From assembly GCF_029223285.1 (NCBI RefSeq), contig NZ_JARHUJ010000001.1:806001-870000 (forward strand): a stretch of 64,000 bases of DNA. Reading direction: 5' to 3'. A program made the translations under genes and the position numbers. Below, one piece after another: positions 34,517 through 43,213 of this stretch. The DNA is from Paraflavitalea sp. CAU 1676 (lineage in GTDB: Bacteria; Bacteroidota; Bacteroidia; Chitinophagales; Chitinophagaceae). The notes beneath the pieces are model-generated. The model saw nothing but the letters and a program-made list of their open reading frames with translations, was not told the DNA's origin and did no database searches. Numbering within the stretch: the stretch's first letter is position 1; each line of letters opens with the position of its first letter.

Positions 34517-35617
34517 ATGGAAAATCAGGACAAAAAGAAAGTTCCGGGTAGTGATAATGATGTAGACCTGGGTACATTATTCCAACTAGCTGGCAACGGT
34601 TTCAGCAAGTTGACCAGCTTCTTCCGGCAATTGTTTATCGGCTTTGGCAACGGTATGCTGTTCATGCTTATTTTCCTGAAACGCCGAATGTGGTGGATTT
34701 TGGGAGCTTTACTAATCGGTTATGGTTGGGGTACTTATCAGAATTACAAGAATGGGGTGAAATATTATTCGACAATGACTGCCCGCTTTCATTTGGGGAG
34801 TACGAAGGCGTTATATCACACTATTGACTATCTGAACAATATGATCTCTGCTGGCAGGTCCAATGAACTTGCCCAATTATTATCTATATCAAAGGAAGAA
34901 GCTGCGAGCTTGCGGGCGTTTGAAGCGGAAGCGATCGTTGATGAGAAGGAGGTCAGCGACTTATACAGAAAGCAATTTTTGTCTTATAACCGCGGACAGT
35001 TTCTTCGTACGGATACTTTTTGGACCCGCGTCATTCCTTATAAAGATTTCAAGGCCGGGTTGACAAAGTTTGACTATCCATTGCAAGAAATTAGTGTTGT
35101 AAGCACACAGATCGATGTGTTTCCAAAAATACAGCAAGGTTTCATTAATGCTGTAACATCAAACGGCGATCTGAAGAAGAATCTTGCGATCAGCCAAAAG
35201 ATCCAGCTTGAGGAAGAGGCCGCGATAGTGGCTTCGTTGCAGGGCCTGGATACATTGCGAACGGTATATAACGAAAAGCTCAGGAAACTGAATAAAGAGG
35301 ATGGTGGTGCAACAACTAATGTCAATTTATCGGATAAATCGTCTAGCAGAGCAAGTCCCGAACTGGAATTATTTGATAAGCTGATGCAACTAAAGGATGA
35401 GCTGAAGTTGTCAAGGCAGCAGGAAATGAGCAATACAGTACTTGTGCAGGTTTACGCATCTTTCAGTGAAGTTGGGAGAAAATCGAATATCCTGAGGCAG
35501 GGTGCGGTAACGACCGCGTTACAGGCACTTGCTTTACTATTTGTGATTTTCCTAATTTACGAAATTTATAACATTACTGGATATTACGAAAAGAAGCAGA
35601 AGTCCAATCAGGGTTAG
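34517..35617 (+). CDS. Wzz-like chain-length/export protein
   Basis: 366 residues with two transmembrane helices, one at about 45-70 (MWWILGALLIGYGWGTY) and one at about 335-355 (ALQALALLFVIFLIYEIYNI), and a long helical periplasmic part between them. This matches the topology of Wzz/PCP co-polymerases that set chain length. The N-terminal cytosolic part is short (about 40 residues) and no BY-kinase domain is fused. First gene of a nine-gene operon containing the flippase and polymerase, which supports the role. Sequence similarity itself is weak, so the call rests on topology and context. Confidence 0.65.
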   Translation: MENQDKKKVPGSDNDVDLGTLFQLAGNGFSKLTSFFRQLFIGFGNGMLFMLIFLKRRMWWILGALLIGYGWGTYQNYKNGVKYYSTMTARFHLGSTKALYHTIDYLNNMISAGRSNELAQLLSISKEEAASLRAFEAEAIVDEKEVSDLYRKQFLSYNRGQFLRTDTFWTRVIPYKDFKAGLTKFDYPLQEISVVSTQIDVFPKIQQGFINAVTSNGDLKKNLAISQKIQLEEEAAIVASLQGLDTLRTVYNEKLRKLNKEDGGATTNVNLSDKSSSRASPELELFDKLMQLKDELKLSRQQEMSNTVLVQVYASFSEVGRKSNILRQGAVTTALQALALLFVIFLIYEIYNITGYYEKKQKSNQG

Positions 35618-35650
35618 TTTATGTGGTAAAGCTATTGATAACAGAAAAGA

Positions 35651-37168
35651 ATGATCAAGTCCACCATCCAGGTTACGTTATTTTCTCTCCTTGGTATAGT
35701 TATAAACTTTATCATTCAAATACTTCTTGCCTATTTTTTCGGGGCTTCTGAGGAAAGAGATGCTTTTTTTGCTGCTACATCCGTTCCTACCTATATCAAT
35801 GTCATTATTAGCGGGTCATTCGTTGTCGTATTCCTTCCACGACTGATTGATATTGGCTTCAGGAAAGAGAAAGACCCAGGTGTATTTATTAATAATATGA
35901 TCACTTTTTCTGTGGTGCTGTTATTGATAATTGTTTTGCCAATCGTTCTCTTCTCAAAAGGTATTGTTTCCCTATTGTTCCATGGGTTTAATACAGAAAA
36001 GATAGACCTGACTGCGAAATTGCTGATCGTCCTTTCACCAACCCTGATTTTTCAAGGGCTTGCGAATATCCTGGTTGCTATCTACCATTCTAAAAAAGTG
36101 TTCCTGAAGCCTTCCTGTTCATTCCTGATCGCTCCGGTCACTACCATTCTTGTTACTTATCTTTTTAAGAGCCAGTGGGGCATCATCAGTGTGGCGGCCG
36201 GTAGCTCCGCTGGCTGGTTATTCACTTTCCTGTATTTACGGTACAAAGCCGGTATCCGTTACAAGCCTAATATGTCATCCTTATTCCAGGATCGTGATTT
36301 TCAGCTTTGTTTAAGGCAGTCCATGCCCTTGTTTTTGGGCAGTTTTATATATCGTGGAAGTACCGTGATTGAAAAGATGGTTGCTTCCAGCTTTCCTGCC
36401 GGTGTAATTTCCTATTTGGGTTATGCGAGTGCGATCGTTACGACGCTGAGTTCCGTTACGATCAACGGGGTCGCTACGACCATGTTTCCACTACTTTCTG
36501 AGGCTTGGTCGGCCAGAGATATGGAAAAGTTCAGGAAGTTCTATTCTGATAGTCTGAAGGTCATCTTTATCCTGTGTGTACCAATCATGCTGATAACTAT
36601 TGTATTTAGTAAGACCATCATTGCAATTGTCCTTGAGCGTGGAGCCTTCAATAGGCAGGATACGCTGGAAGTGAGTCGTTTGCTGGCTTTGCTGATGGGA
36701 GGATATTTTTTTCTAAGTATCAATACTATTCCCGGAAGGTTGTTTTATATCACGGGTATAACGCGTGCGGGGCTCATCAGCGCTATCGTGGAAGTTGTGA
36801 TCTATACAGTGCTTTGTATATTGCTGAGCAGGATTTTTTCATATTATGGGATCGCTTATGCGCAAATAATATCTGTGGCTAGTGCAACTATTTTTTCCTG
36901 GGTGATCCTACAGGTCAAGTTTCAGGTTTTGCAGATTGGCCCCTTGTTTCGTGATATGCTGAAGATAGCGTTTTGCGGTTTCTTGTCATTTTTGTTGATG
37001 TATTCATATAGGATTTGGTTCGACGAGCAAACATTTTTGATCATGTTAATTTTCGGGGGCTTTGCCGTAGTGGGATATTTCTTTTTGCTTTCCTTGTTAT
37101 TGAAGGATGTTGCCCGTTTGCGCATTCTGATAGTAAGTAAGATCCAAAATTTAATCCCGGCCAAATGA
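35651..37168 (+). CDS. MurJ/Wzx-like lipid-linked oligosaccharide flippase
   Basis: 505 residues with 13 or 14 hydrophobic segments. N-terminal GIVINFIIQILLAYFFGASE and the Asp-rich EERDAFFAATSVPTYIN resemble the MurJ branch of the MOP superfamily, where an acidic residue near this place matters for transport. It lies directly between the Wzz-like gene and sugar genes, so a role in flipping the completed undecaprenyl-PP repeat unit is more likely than peptidoglycan lipid II transport. Starts 33 bp after the preceding stop. Confidence 0.85.
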   Translation: MIKSTIQVTLFSLLGIVINFIIQILLAYFFGASEERDAFFAATSVPTYINVIISGSFVVVFLPRLIDIGFRKEKDPGVFINNMITFSVVLLLIIVLPIVLFSKGIVSLLFHGFNTEKIDLTAKLLIVLSPTLIFQGLANILVAIYHSKKVFLKPSCSFLIAPVTTILVTYLFKSQWGIISVAAGSSAGWLFTFLYLRYKAGIRYKPNMSSLFQDRDFQLCLRQSMPLFLGSFIYRGSTVIEKMVASSFPAGVISYLGYASAIVTTLSSVTINGVATTMFPLLSEAWSARDMEKFRKFYSDSLKVIFILCVPIMLITIVFSKTIIAIVLERGAFNRQDTLEVSRLLALLMGGYFFLSINTIPGRLFYITGITRAGLISAIVEVVIYTVLCILLSRIFSYYGIAYAQIISVASATIFSWVILQVKFQVLQIGPLFRDMLKIAFCGFLSFLLMYSYRIWFDEQTFLIMLIFGGFAVVGYFFLLSLLLKDVARLRILIVSKIQNLIPAK

Positions 37169-37295
37169 GTATTAGGGAAAGAGTAAGGGCAATATTAGTG
37201 CCTGCATTTAATGAGTATTAAGTTGTTGATTTATAGCGTTTGTAAAAAGTTATGGTGGAGCTTCGGCGAAAGCCCACACGATAAAACATATAATA

Positions 37296-37721
37296 ATGAA
37301 AAAAGAAGTAGTTCCTGGAGTAGAGGTAATTCTTGATCAGGATAACACTATTCCCTTATGTCACATTATCAGGGCTGCCTATAATCCGGCAGGTACGGAA
37401 TTCTTTACTCCCGATGTGTATTCTCAGCAATTGGGTATCATCAAGTATCCCAAGGGGGGAAAGATCAAGCCACATTACCATAATAAAGTTACCCGCGAGG
37501 TTCATTACACACAAGAAGTGCTGGTGATCCGAAAGGGAAAGCTACAGGTTAATCTTTTTGATCATAAACTGGAGTTTATTACAAGTGTAGTTTTGTCCCA
37601 GGGAGACGTTATTTTGCTGGCGTCCGGCGGGCATGGTTTTGAGATGTTGGAAGACTGCGAGATGCTGGAAATCAAACAAGGCCCTTATAACGGTGTTGAA
37701 GCCGATAAAACCCATTTTTAA
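37296..37721 (+). CDS. Cupin-fold protein of the polysaccharide locus
   Basis: 141 residues, a single beta-barrel cupin. Metal-ligand-like residues occur in KIKPHYHNKVTREVHYTQEV (about 56-75), with a second motif GDVILLASGGHGFEML (about 103-118). Such small cupins are common next to DegT aminotransferases in polysaccharide clusters and may act as sugar-nucleotide isomerases or epimerases, but the motif set differs from FdtA/WxcM-type ketoisomerases (no RGGHAH). The stop is 1 bp before the start of the aminotransferase, so the two are tightly linked. Confidence 0.75.
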   Translation: MKKEVVPGVEVILDQDNTIPLCHIIRAAYNPAGTEFFTPDVYSQQLGIIKYPKGGKIKPHYHNKVTREVHYTQEVLVIRKGKLQVNLFDHKLEFITSVVLSQGDVILLASGGHGFEMLEDCEMLEIKQGPYNGVEADKTHF

Positions 37722-37722
37722 C

Positions 37723-38835
37723 ATGATTCTTGTAAATGAACCGTTGCTTGACGGGAATGAGAAAAAATACCTGGTTGAATGCATCGATACCGGCTGGATC
37801 TCCTCTGAGGGGCCGTTTATAAAGGCATTTGAAGAGAAGATGGCGGCAGCCGTAGGGAGAAAGTATGGCATTGCCGTAAGTAATGGATCTGTAGCCATCG
37901 ATGCGGCTATCGTTGCACTGGGAATAGGGAAGGGTGATGAGGTAATCATGCCTTCATTTACCATTATCTCCTGTGCTGCTGCGGTCGTCAGGGCAGGTGC
38001 CAAACCTGTATTGGTGGATTCTGATCCCCTTACCTGGAATATGGATATCGATCAGGTAGAAGCAAAAATCACCTCGAAGACCAAAGCAATCATGGTTGTT
38101 CATATTTACGGGCTACCGGTTGATATGGATCCAATCTTCGCGCTTGCCGAAAAGCATGGTTTGAAAATCATCGAAGATGCTGCTGAGATCCATGGTCAAA
38201 CCTATAAAGGACGTCCTGCAGGTTCGTTGGGTGATATCAGTACGTTTAGTTTTTATCCTAATAAGCATATTACTACTGGCGAAGGAGGGATGATCATGAC
38301 TGATGACGAAGCCTTGGCCAATAAATGCCGATCGCTCCGCAATCTATGTTTCATCCCTGAAAAGCGCTTTTACCATGAAGAGCTTGGTTTTAATTTTCGA
38401 ATGACGAATATGCAAGCGGCTTTGGGGCTGGCTCAGTTGGAGCGATTGGATGAGTTCGTGGTGAAGAAACGACGAATGGGGGAGCAGTATACTTCTCTGT
38501 TACAGGGGGTAACGGGTATTCAGTTGCCTTTGGAAAAGACACCCTATGCGGAGAATATTTATTGGGTATATGGTATTGTTCTCAATGACGATATCCCATT
38601 TGACGCGTTGGAGGCAATGAAACGATTGGGGGCGGAGAAGATTGGAACCCGACCCTTCTTTTGGCCAATGCATGAACAACCCGTGTTTCATAAAATGGGA
38701 TTATTCGTGAATGAAAAATACCCGGTGGCTGAGCGTATGGCCAGGAGAGGTTTTTACGTGCCCAGTGGGCTTGCGTTGAAATCCGAGCAAATCGATACCG
38801 TGAGCGCGGCTGTTAAGAAAATGTTATCTAAATAG
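37723..38835 (+). CDS. DegT/DnrJ/EryC1/StrS sugar aminotransferase
   Basis: 370-residue PLP enzyme that adds an amino group to a keto-deoxysugar nucleotide, as in perosamine or Fuc3N/Qui4N synthesis. The PLP lysine is K181 in SFYPNKHITTGEGG; the phosphate and ring contacts are in NGSVAIDAAI and IEDAAEIHGQ. I chose the ATG at 37723 (MILVNEPLLDGNEKKYL), the family's usual start, 1 bp after the cupin stop. The presence of this gene says the polymer contains an amino sugar, although the 4,6-dehydratase that would feed it is not in the window. Confidence 0.95.
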   Translation: MILVNEPLLDGNEKKYLVECIDTGWISSEGPFIKAFEEKMAAAVGRKYGIAVSNGSVAIDAAIVALGIGKGDEVIMPSFTIISCAAAVVRAGAKPVLVDSDPLTWNMDIDQVEAKITSKTKAIMVVHIYGLPVDMDPIFALAEKHGLKIIEDAAEIHGQTYKGRPAGSLGDISTFSFYPNKHITTGEGGMIMTDDEALANKCRSLRNLCFIPEKRFYHEELGFNFRMTNMQAALGLAQLERLDEFVVKKRRMGEQYTSLLQGVTGIQLPLEKTPYAENIYWVYGIVLNDDIPFDALEAMKRLGAEKIGTRPFFWPMHEQPVFHKMGLFVNEKYPVAERMARRGFYVPSGLALKSEQIDTVSAAVKKMLSK

Positions 38836-38839
38836 TACT

Positions 38840-39619
38840 ATGAGCACACAGCAGTTTGATACCTACGCGAAGTTTTATAATTTATTATATAAGGACAAGG
38901 ACTATACTAAAGAGGCGGAGTATGTTCATCAATTGATCAGCAAGCATTGTCAAAAAGACCGATCGGCTGTTTCTTTGCTGGATCTTGCCTGTGGAACAGG
39001 CAAACATCTGTTTGAGCTTTCTGCATTGGGATATGAAAACCTGCATGGAAGCGACATTGCCAAACCGATGATCGATGTTGCCGTTGAACAATCGGGCCAA
39101 TCGGGGAAAGATATCAAATTCCACAACTATTCCTTCCAGGAGGCGCATAATATTCCTGGAAAGTACGATGTGGTCATTTCTATGTTTTCGGCTGTTAACT
39201 ATTTAACCAGTTTTGAAGATCAACTCAAAACATTCAAAAATATTCATGGTTTGTTGGCAGAAGGGGGCATTTTACTTTTTGACTTTTGGAATGGAAATGC
39301 CGTTACGCGTGATTATTCGCCCGTTAAGGTGTTGCGTAAGAAGGATCAATCGGCTGAAATTGTCCGGGTTTCAACCACAGAAATTGACCTTATCAAACAA
39401 AGTGCTGCGGTGAAATTCAACTGCCAGTATTTTGAGGGTTCACAGCGTGTGGATGAGTTCGAAGAGGTTCATCACCTTCATTACTATTATTTTTCCGAGA
39501 TGTTCAACCTACTGAAAATAGCAGGGTTCAGCCTCGTGCATGTATCTCCCTTTCTGGAACCCGACCAGCCAGTAACGCCTTTTGTCTGGAATATCAGTAT
39601 TGTTGCTCAAAAGAGTTAA
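38840..39619 (+). CDS. Class I SAM-dependent methyltransferase
   Basis: 259 residues with a Rossmann-type fold: motif I LLDLACGTGKHLFELSALGY (about 48-67), motif II acidic end GSDIAKPMIDVA, and a later GGILLFDFWNGNA. It resembles N,N-dimethyltransferases acting on amino sugars (DesVI-like), and its place 4 bp after a sugar aminotransferase fits methylation of the new amino group or of a hydroxyl. The acceptor is not proven. Cytosolic. Confidence 0.88.
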   Translation: MSTQQFDTYAKFYNLLYKDKDYTKEAEYVHQLISKHCQKDRSAVSLLDLACGTGKHLFELSALGYENLHGSDIAKPMIDVAVEQSGQSGKDIKFHNYSFQEAHNIPGKYDVVISMFSAVNYLTSFEDQLKTFKNIHGLLAEGGILLFDFWNGNAVTRDYSPVKVLRKKDQSAEIVRVSTTEIDLIKQSAAVKFNCQYFEGSQRVDEFEEVHHLHYYYFSEMFNLLKIAGFSLVHVSPFLEPDQPVTPFVWNISIVAQKS

Positions 39620-39627
39620 TTCGTTGT

Positions 39628-40695
39628 ATGCGTGTAAGGATTGTTAGTTATGAGGATATCAATGCGTGGATACTGGGAAAATTTGCCCGGCGCTTACGGG
39701 AGGAGCTATTGAATCTCGGCGTGGAAGCTGATATCGGCTCTGAGCCTGATCCGAAGGCTGATATCAACCACCATATCATATACCTGGGTTATGATGAAGC
39801 GAAAGCGACTGCCGTAGACACGCTCATGATCACTCATATTGATGATATCCGAAAACTTAATTTGTTAACCAGCCAATTGAAGGTAGCCAAGGCAGGCATT
39901 TGCATGTCGGCGCCGATCATGAATGAGCTGGCATCAGCCGGATTGCCAGCCGATAGGATACTTTATATTAGTCCTGCCCATGATGGAGTGATAAAACCCC
40001 GTAAAATCGTTATTGGCATTACCAGCAAAGTACAGCCCGATGGATGCAAGCGCGAGTATTTGGTAGAACAATTATTTGATCATATATCTCCTGATGTATT
40101 TTCCCTGTCGATCATGGGAGCTGGTTGGGATAGCATTGTTGACCGCATCAGGCGAAAGGGCTTCGAAGTCGTGTATCACGATGAGTTTGAGTATGACACT
40201 TACACGAAGCTTGTGCCCACTTTCGATTATTACCTCTACACTGGCCAGGATGAAGGATCGATGGGATTCATCGATGCGCTGGCAGCGGGTGTAAAGACAG
40301 TGGTTACACCACAGGGATATCATCTGGACGCACCCGGAGGCATTGTTCATGCCTTTAATGAAATTGAGGAATTGAGGGCAATTTTTGATCGCATCCAGGC
40401 CGAAAAGCAAGCTCTGCTGGACGCTGTGAAAACCTGGAACTGGAGGGATCATGCCATTAAGCACATGGAGGTGTGGGAATACCTGCTGACCGGTAAAAAG
40501 GCACAAAGTCAGTATGCAGACGGCCTTAACAGTATGCTAGGCGAAAAGCAATTGCTCACTGCTGATGAACTTCGTCGGAGAAAGAATAAAATGAGGACCG
40601 GAATGGTTCGCCGTATGCTTTTTAAGTTGAAGAAACTACGTGACCGTGAGTTTATGAAGCGGAAGATAAGTGAGTTGTTTACTGGCAAAAAATAA
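39628..40695 (+). CDS. Glycosyltransferase-like protein
   Basis: 355 residues. N-terminal MRVRIVSYEDINAWILGKFA is unusual for GT4, but the C-terminal half has GITSKVQPDGCKREYLVEQL, a DYYLYTGQDEGSMGFIDALA stretch placed like the donor-binding Glu loop, and VKTVVTPQGYH. Basic tail RRRKNKMRTGMVRRMLFKLK (about 312-331) could bind the membrane face. I call it a divergent GT-B enzyme by layout and context. It begins 8 bp after the methyltransferase. Confidence 0.72.
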   Translation: MRVRIVSYEDINAWILGKFARRLREELLNLGVEADIGSEPDPKADINHHIIYLGYDEAKATAVDTLMITHIDDIRKLNLLTSQLKVAKAGICMSAPIMNELASAGLPADRILYISPAHDGVIKPRKIVIGITSKVQPDGCKREYLVEQLFDHISPDVFSLSIMGAGWDSIVDRIRRKGFEVVYHDEFEYDTYTKLVPTFDYYLYTGQDEGSMGFIDALAAGVKTVVTPQGYHLDAPGGIVHAFNEIEELRAIFDRIQAEKQALLDAVKTWNWRDHAIKHMEVWEYLLTGKKAQSQYADGLNSMLGEKQLLTADELRRRKNKMRTGMVRRMLFKLKKLRDREFMKRKISELFTGKK

Positions 40696-40711
40696 ACCGT
40701 ATTATCGGCCT

Positions 40712-41983
40712 ATGTCGAAAAAGAATGTATTAATAGTTATCAATCAATTACACAGCGGCGGGGCTGAAAAAGTGGTGGCGAGTTTGAGTCGCGATCTTGC
40801 TCCTCTCTACAATATTCATATAGCGATATTTAATGACCTGGAGGATATAGGATATCCGATTCATGGCCAACTTATCAAAATCAATCTTCCATATTCTTCA
40901 ACTGCCAAAAGCAATTCGACCTGGGCACGGGCTATCAGGTTTTATTTATTGATCAGGCAACTACGGAAGATCAAGGTGAAGTTTAAGATCGACGTAGCCA
41001 TCAGTTTCCTGGAGGCATCGAACATTGTAAATATTCTGAGCAGGAAGCAGGAGAAAGTGTATGTGAGTGTAAGATCCAACCTATCGGAGGAAATAGGCAG
41101 GAATAAGCAGGTAAGCATCTACAGAAAGTTTGTCAAGAAGTTATATAATCGCGCCGACGGCGTTGTAGCACCTTCCCGTTCTCTTTCCGAAGATCTCATT
41201 CAAAACTTTGGGGTTGAACAGTCTAAGATATTTGAGATTCAGAATTACCTCAATATGGATCAGATCGCCTCGCAGCAAGAAGAGCGATTGGCATATTCGC
41301 AGTATGATGTTATTTTCCGACATCCTGTCCTGATCAATGTAGGGAGATTGCATCCAGCTAAAGGCCAGGCTTTTCTATTACGCGTTTTGAGAGAGGTTAA
41401 AAAGACCCATCCCGATGTCAAGTTGGTGATCCTGGGGGAAGGAGATTTAAAGGGTACCATATTGCAAGGGTGTGAAGAATTAGGATTAAGGGCAGCTACT
41501 TCAGATAAGTTGTTGAAGGAAGGGGCAGATGAGGTCGCCAACTTTGATGTTTACCTTCTGGGGATGCAAAAAAATCCCTATCAGTTTCTTAAAAAAGGCA
41601 CTATCTTTTTGTTCCCCTCCTTGTATGAGGGATTTCCCAATGCGCTACTGGAAGCTATGGCGGTAGGTTTGCCTGTGGTGGCGGCCGACTGTAATTCCGG
41701 GCCACGTGAGATACTTGCTCCTGAAACCGGATTGAAGGAGAAGGCTAACAGTGTGGAGATCACCAAGTACGGATTTCTGATGCCCCCTGTTTCGAAAGAC
41801 AATATGTACGATTTTACCGCAGGCAATGAAGTTGAAGGTACTTCAGTCTGGGCAAAGGTGATCGAAGACCTTTTAACGGATACTAAAATGCTTCAGCATT
41901 ATTCGGAACAGGCAAAAGGACGGGCAAAAGACTATAGCAAATCCGTCATCATTGAAAAGTGGAATGCACTCGTTAGCAGATAG
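40712..41983 (+). CDS. Glycosyltransferase family 4
   Basis: 423 residues from the ATG at 40712 (MSKKNVLIVINQLHSGGAEK), a classic GT4 start with the GGAEK loop. The C-terminal half has INVGRLHPAKGQAFLLRVLR and LFPSLYEGFPNALLEAMAVG with both conserved glutamates. Compared with typical members there is an insertion of about 20 residues (LGLRAATSDKLLKEGADEVA) before the final donor region. The frame is open upstream into the previous gene, but this ATG fits the family. Transfers one sugar to the lipid-linked unit; specificity unknown. Confidence 0.93.
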   Translation: MSKKNVLIVINQLHSGGAEKVVASLSRDLAPLYNIHIAIFNDLEDIGYPIHGQLIKINLPYSSTAKSNSTWARAIRFYLLIRQLRKIKVKFKIDVAISFLEASNIVNILSRKQEKVYVSVRSNLSEEIGRNKQVSIYRKFVKKLYNRADGVVAPSRSLSEDLIQNFGVEQSKIFEIQNYLNMDQIASQQEERLAYSQYDVIFRHPVLINVGRLHPAKGQAFLLRVLREVKKTHPDVKLVILGEGDLKGTILQGCEELGLRAATSDKLLKEGADEVANFDVYLLGMQKNPYQFLKKGTIFLFPSLYEGFPNALLEAMAVGLPVVAADCNSGPREILAPETGLKEKANSVEITKYGFLMPPVSKDNMYDFTAGNEVEGTSVWAKVIEDLLTDTKMLQHYSEQAKGRAKDYSKSVIIEKWNALVSR

Positions 41984-42012
41984 TCAGCACGCTTTACTCT
42001 AATATACACATT

Positions 42013-43209
42013 TTGAGGATATTGTTCATACATAACAGGTACATGCAAAGTGCTGGTGGCGAGGATACGACAGTGCAGGCAGAGGTGGATTTACTGATAT
42101 CCCGCGGGCATAATGTAAAGGTGTTGCTGTTTGAGAATAGTATTAGTCACGGGTTAAAAAGTAAGCTAGTCGCAGGTTGGCAATCTATTTATAACAGGAC
42201 ATCGGCTGCTAAACTAAGCGTCGAGGTAAAGCAATTTTCTCCGGATATTATTCATGTACATAATTTCTTTTTTGTAGCGTCTCCTGCTGTATTTTGGGCG
42301 GCCCGTAAACATAAGATACCAGTGGTGGCCACCATTCAAAATTACCGGCTCATTTGCGCCAACGCACTGTTGTTGCGAGATAACCAGGTTTGCGAACTTT
42401 GTGTGCATCACTTGTTCCCCTGGCATGGTATAAGGCATAAATGTTATCATCACTCTGCTGTTGCAAGTGCCATGGTGGGTGCCATGAGCGGTATCCATAA
42501 ACTGATCGGAACCTGGAAAAAGAAAGTGGACGCGTATATTGTGCCTGCGCAGTTCATTGGTAACAGGCTGTTGGACTCGTCGTTACAGTTAAAAAGAGGT
42601 CAGGTGAAGGTGAAAAGAAACTTTATCGATGATCCGGGTTTTAGTGGATTCGACAATAGAGAGAATTTCTATTTATTTGTTGGAAGGCTTTCGGCCGAAA
42701 AAGGTGTCAAAGTGTTATTGGAGAGTTTCAAAGACCTAAACGTGGGAGAGGTTGTTATAGTGGGTGATGGTCCAGATGAGGAGATTTTGAAACGTGAGTT
42801 TGGCCACCTGGATCATGTTAAGTTTGCAGGCAGAAAGGCGAAGGGGGAAGTAATTGCGTTAATGAAGGCGTGCAAGGCGCTCATATTTCCTTCAATCTGG
42901 TATGAAGGGTTGCCTTTGACAATCATTGAAGCTTTGGCGACCGGAACTCCGGTGATCGCATCAGCCCTTGGGGCCATGACGGAAATGCTGTCCGAGGGAG
43001 ATGGCGGATTGCTTTTCGAAGCGGGAAATGTCGGGCATTTAAGGCAGGCGATAGAGAGCTTCGAGAAACTGGGCGATGCGGGGCGGCAAGCGATTGGTGA
43101 AGCAGCGCGGAAAATTTATCAGGATCGCTATCACCCCACTGTTTGTTACCAACAGATTATAGATATTTATACAGGGGTAATCAATACCTCGAAAAATAAA
43201 GTATCATAA
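42013..43209 (+). CDS. Glycosyltransferase family 4
   Basis: 398 residues. Starts at TTG (42013), giving MRILFIHNRYMQSAGGEDTT, the usual N-terminus. HVHNFFFVASPAVFWAARKH and a Cys-rich stretch (NALLLRDNQVCELCVHH) are typical of one GT4 subgroup. The donor region has FVGRLSAEKGVKVLLESFKD and FPSIWYEGLPLTIIEALATG. 29 bp after the preceding gene and 4 bp before the polymerase gene. Sugar unknown. Confidence 0.92.
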   Translation: MRILFIHNRYMQSAGGEDTTVQAEVDLLISRGHNVKVLLFENSISHGLKSKLVAGWQSIYNRTSAAKLSVEVKQFSPDIIHVHNFFFVASPAVFWAARKHKIPVVATIQNYRLICANALLLRDNQVCELCVHHLFPWHGIRHKCYHHSAVASAMVGAMSGIHKLIGTWKKKVDAYIVPAQFIGNRLLDSSLQLKRGQVKVKRNFIDDPGFSGFDNRENFYLFVGRLSAEKGVKVLLESFKDLNVGEVVIVGDGPDEEILKREFGHLDHVKFAGRKAKGEVIALMKACKALIFPSIWYEGLPLTIIEALATGTPVIASALGAMTEMLSEGDGGLLFEAGNVGHLRQAIESFEKLGDAGRQAIGEAARKIYQDRYHPTVCYQQIIDIYTGVINTSKNKVS

Positions 43210-43213
43210 AAGT

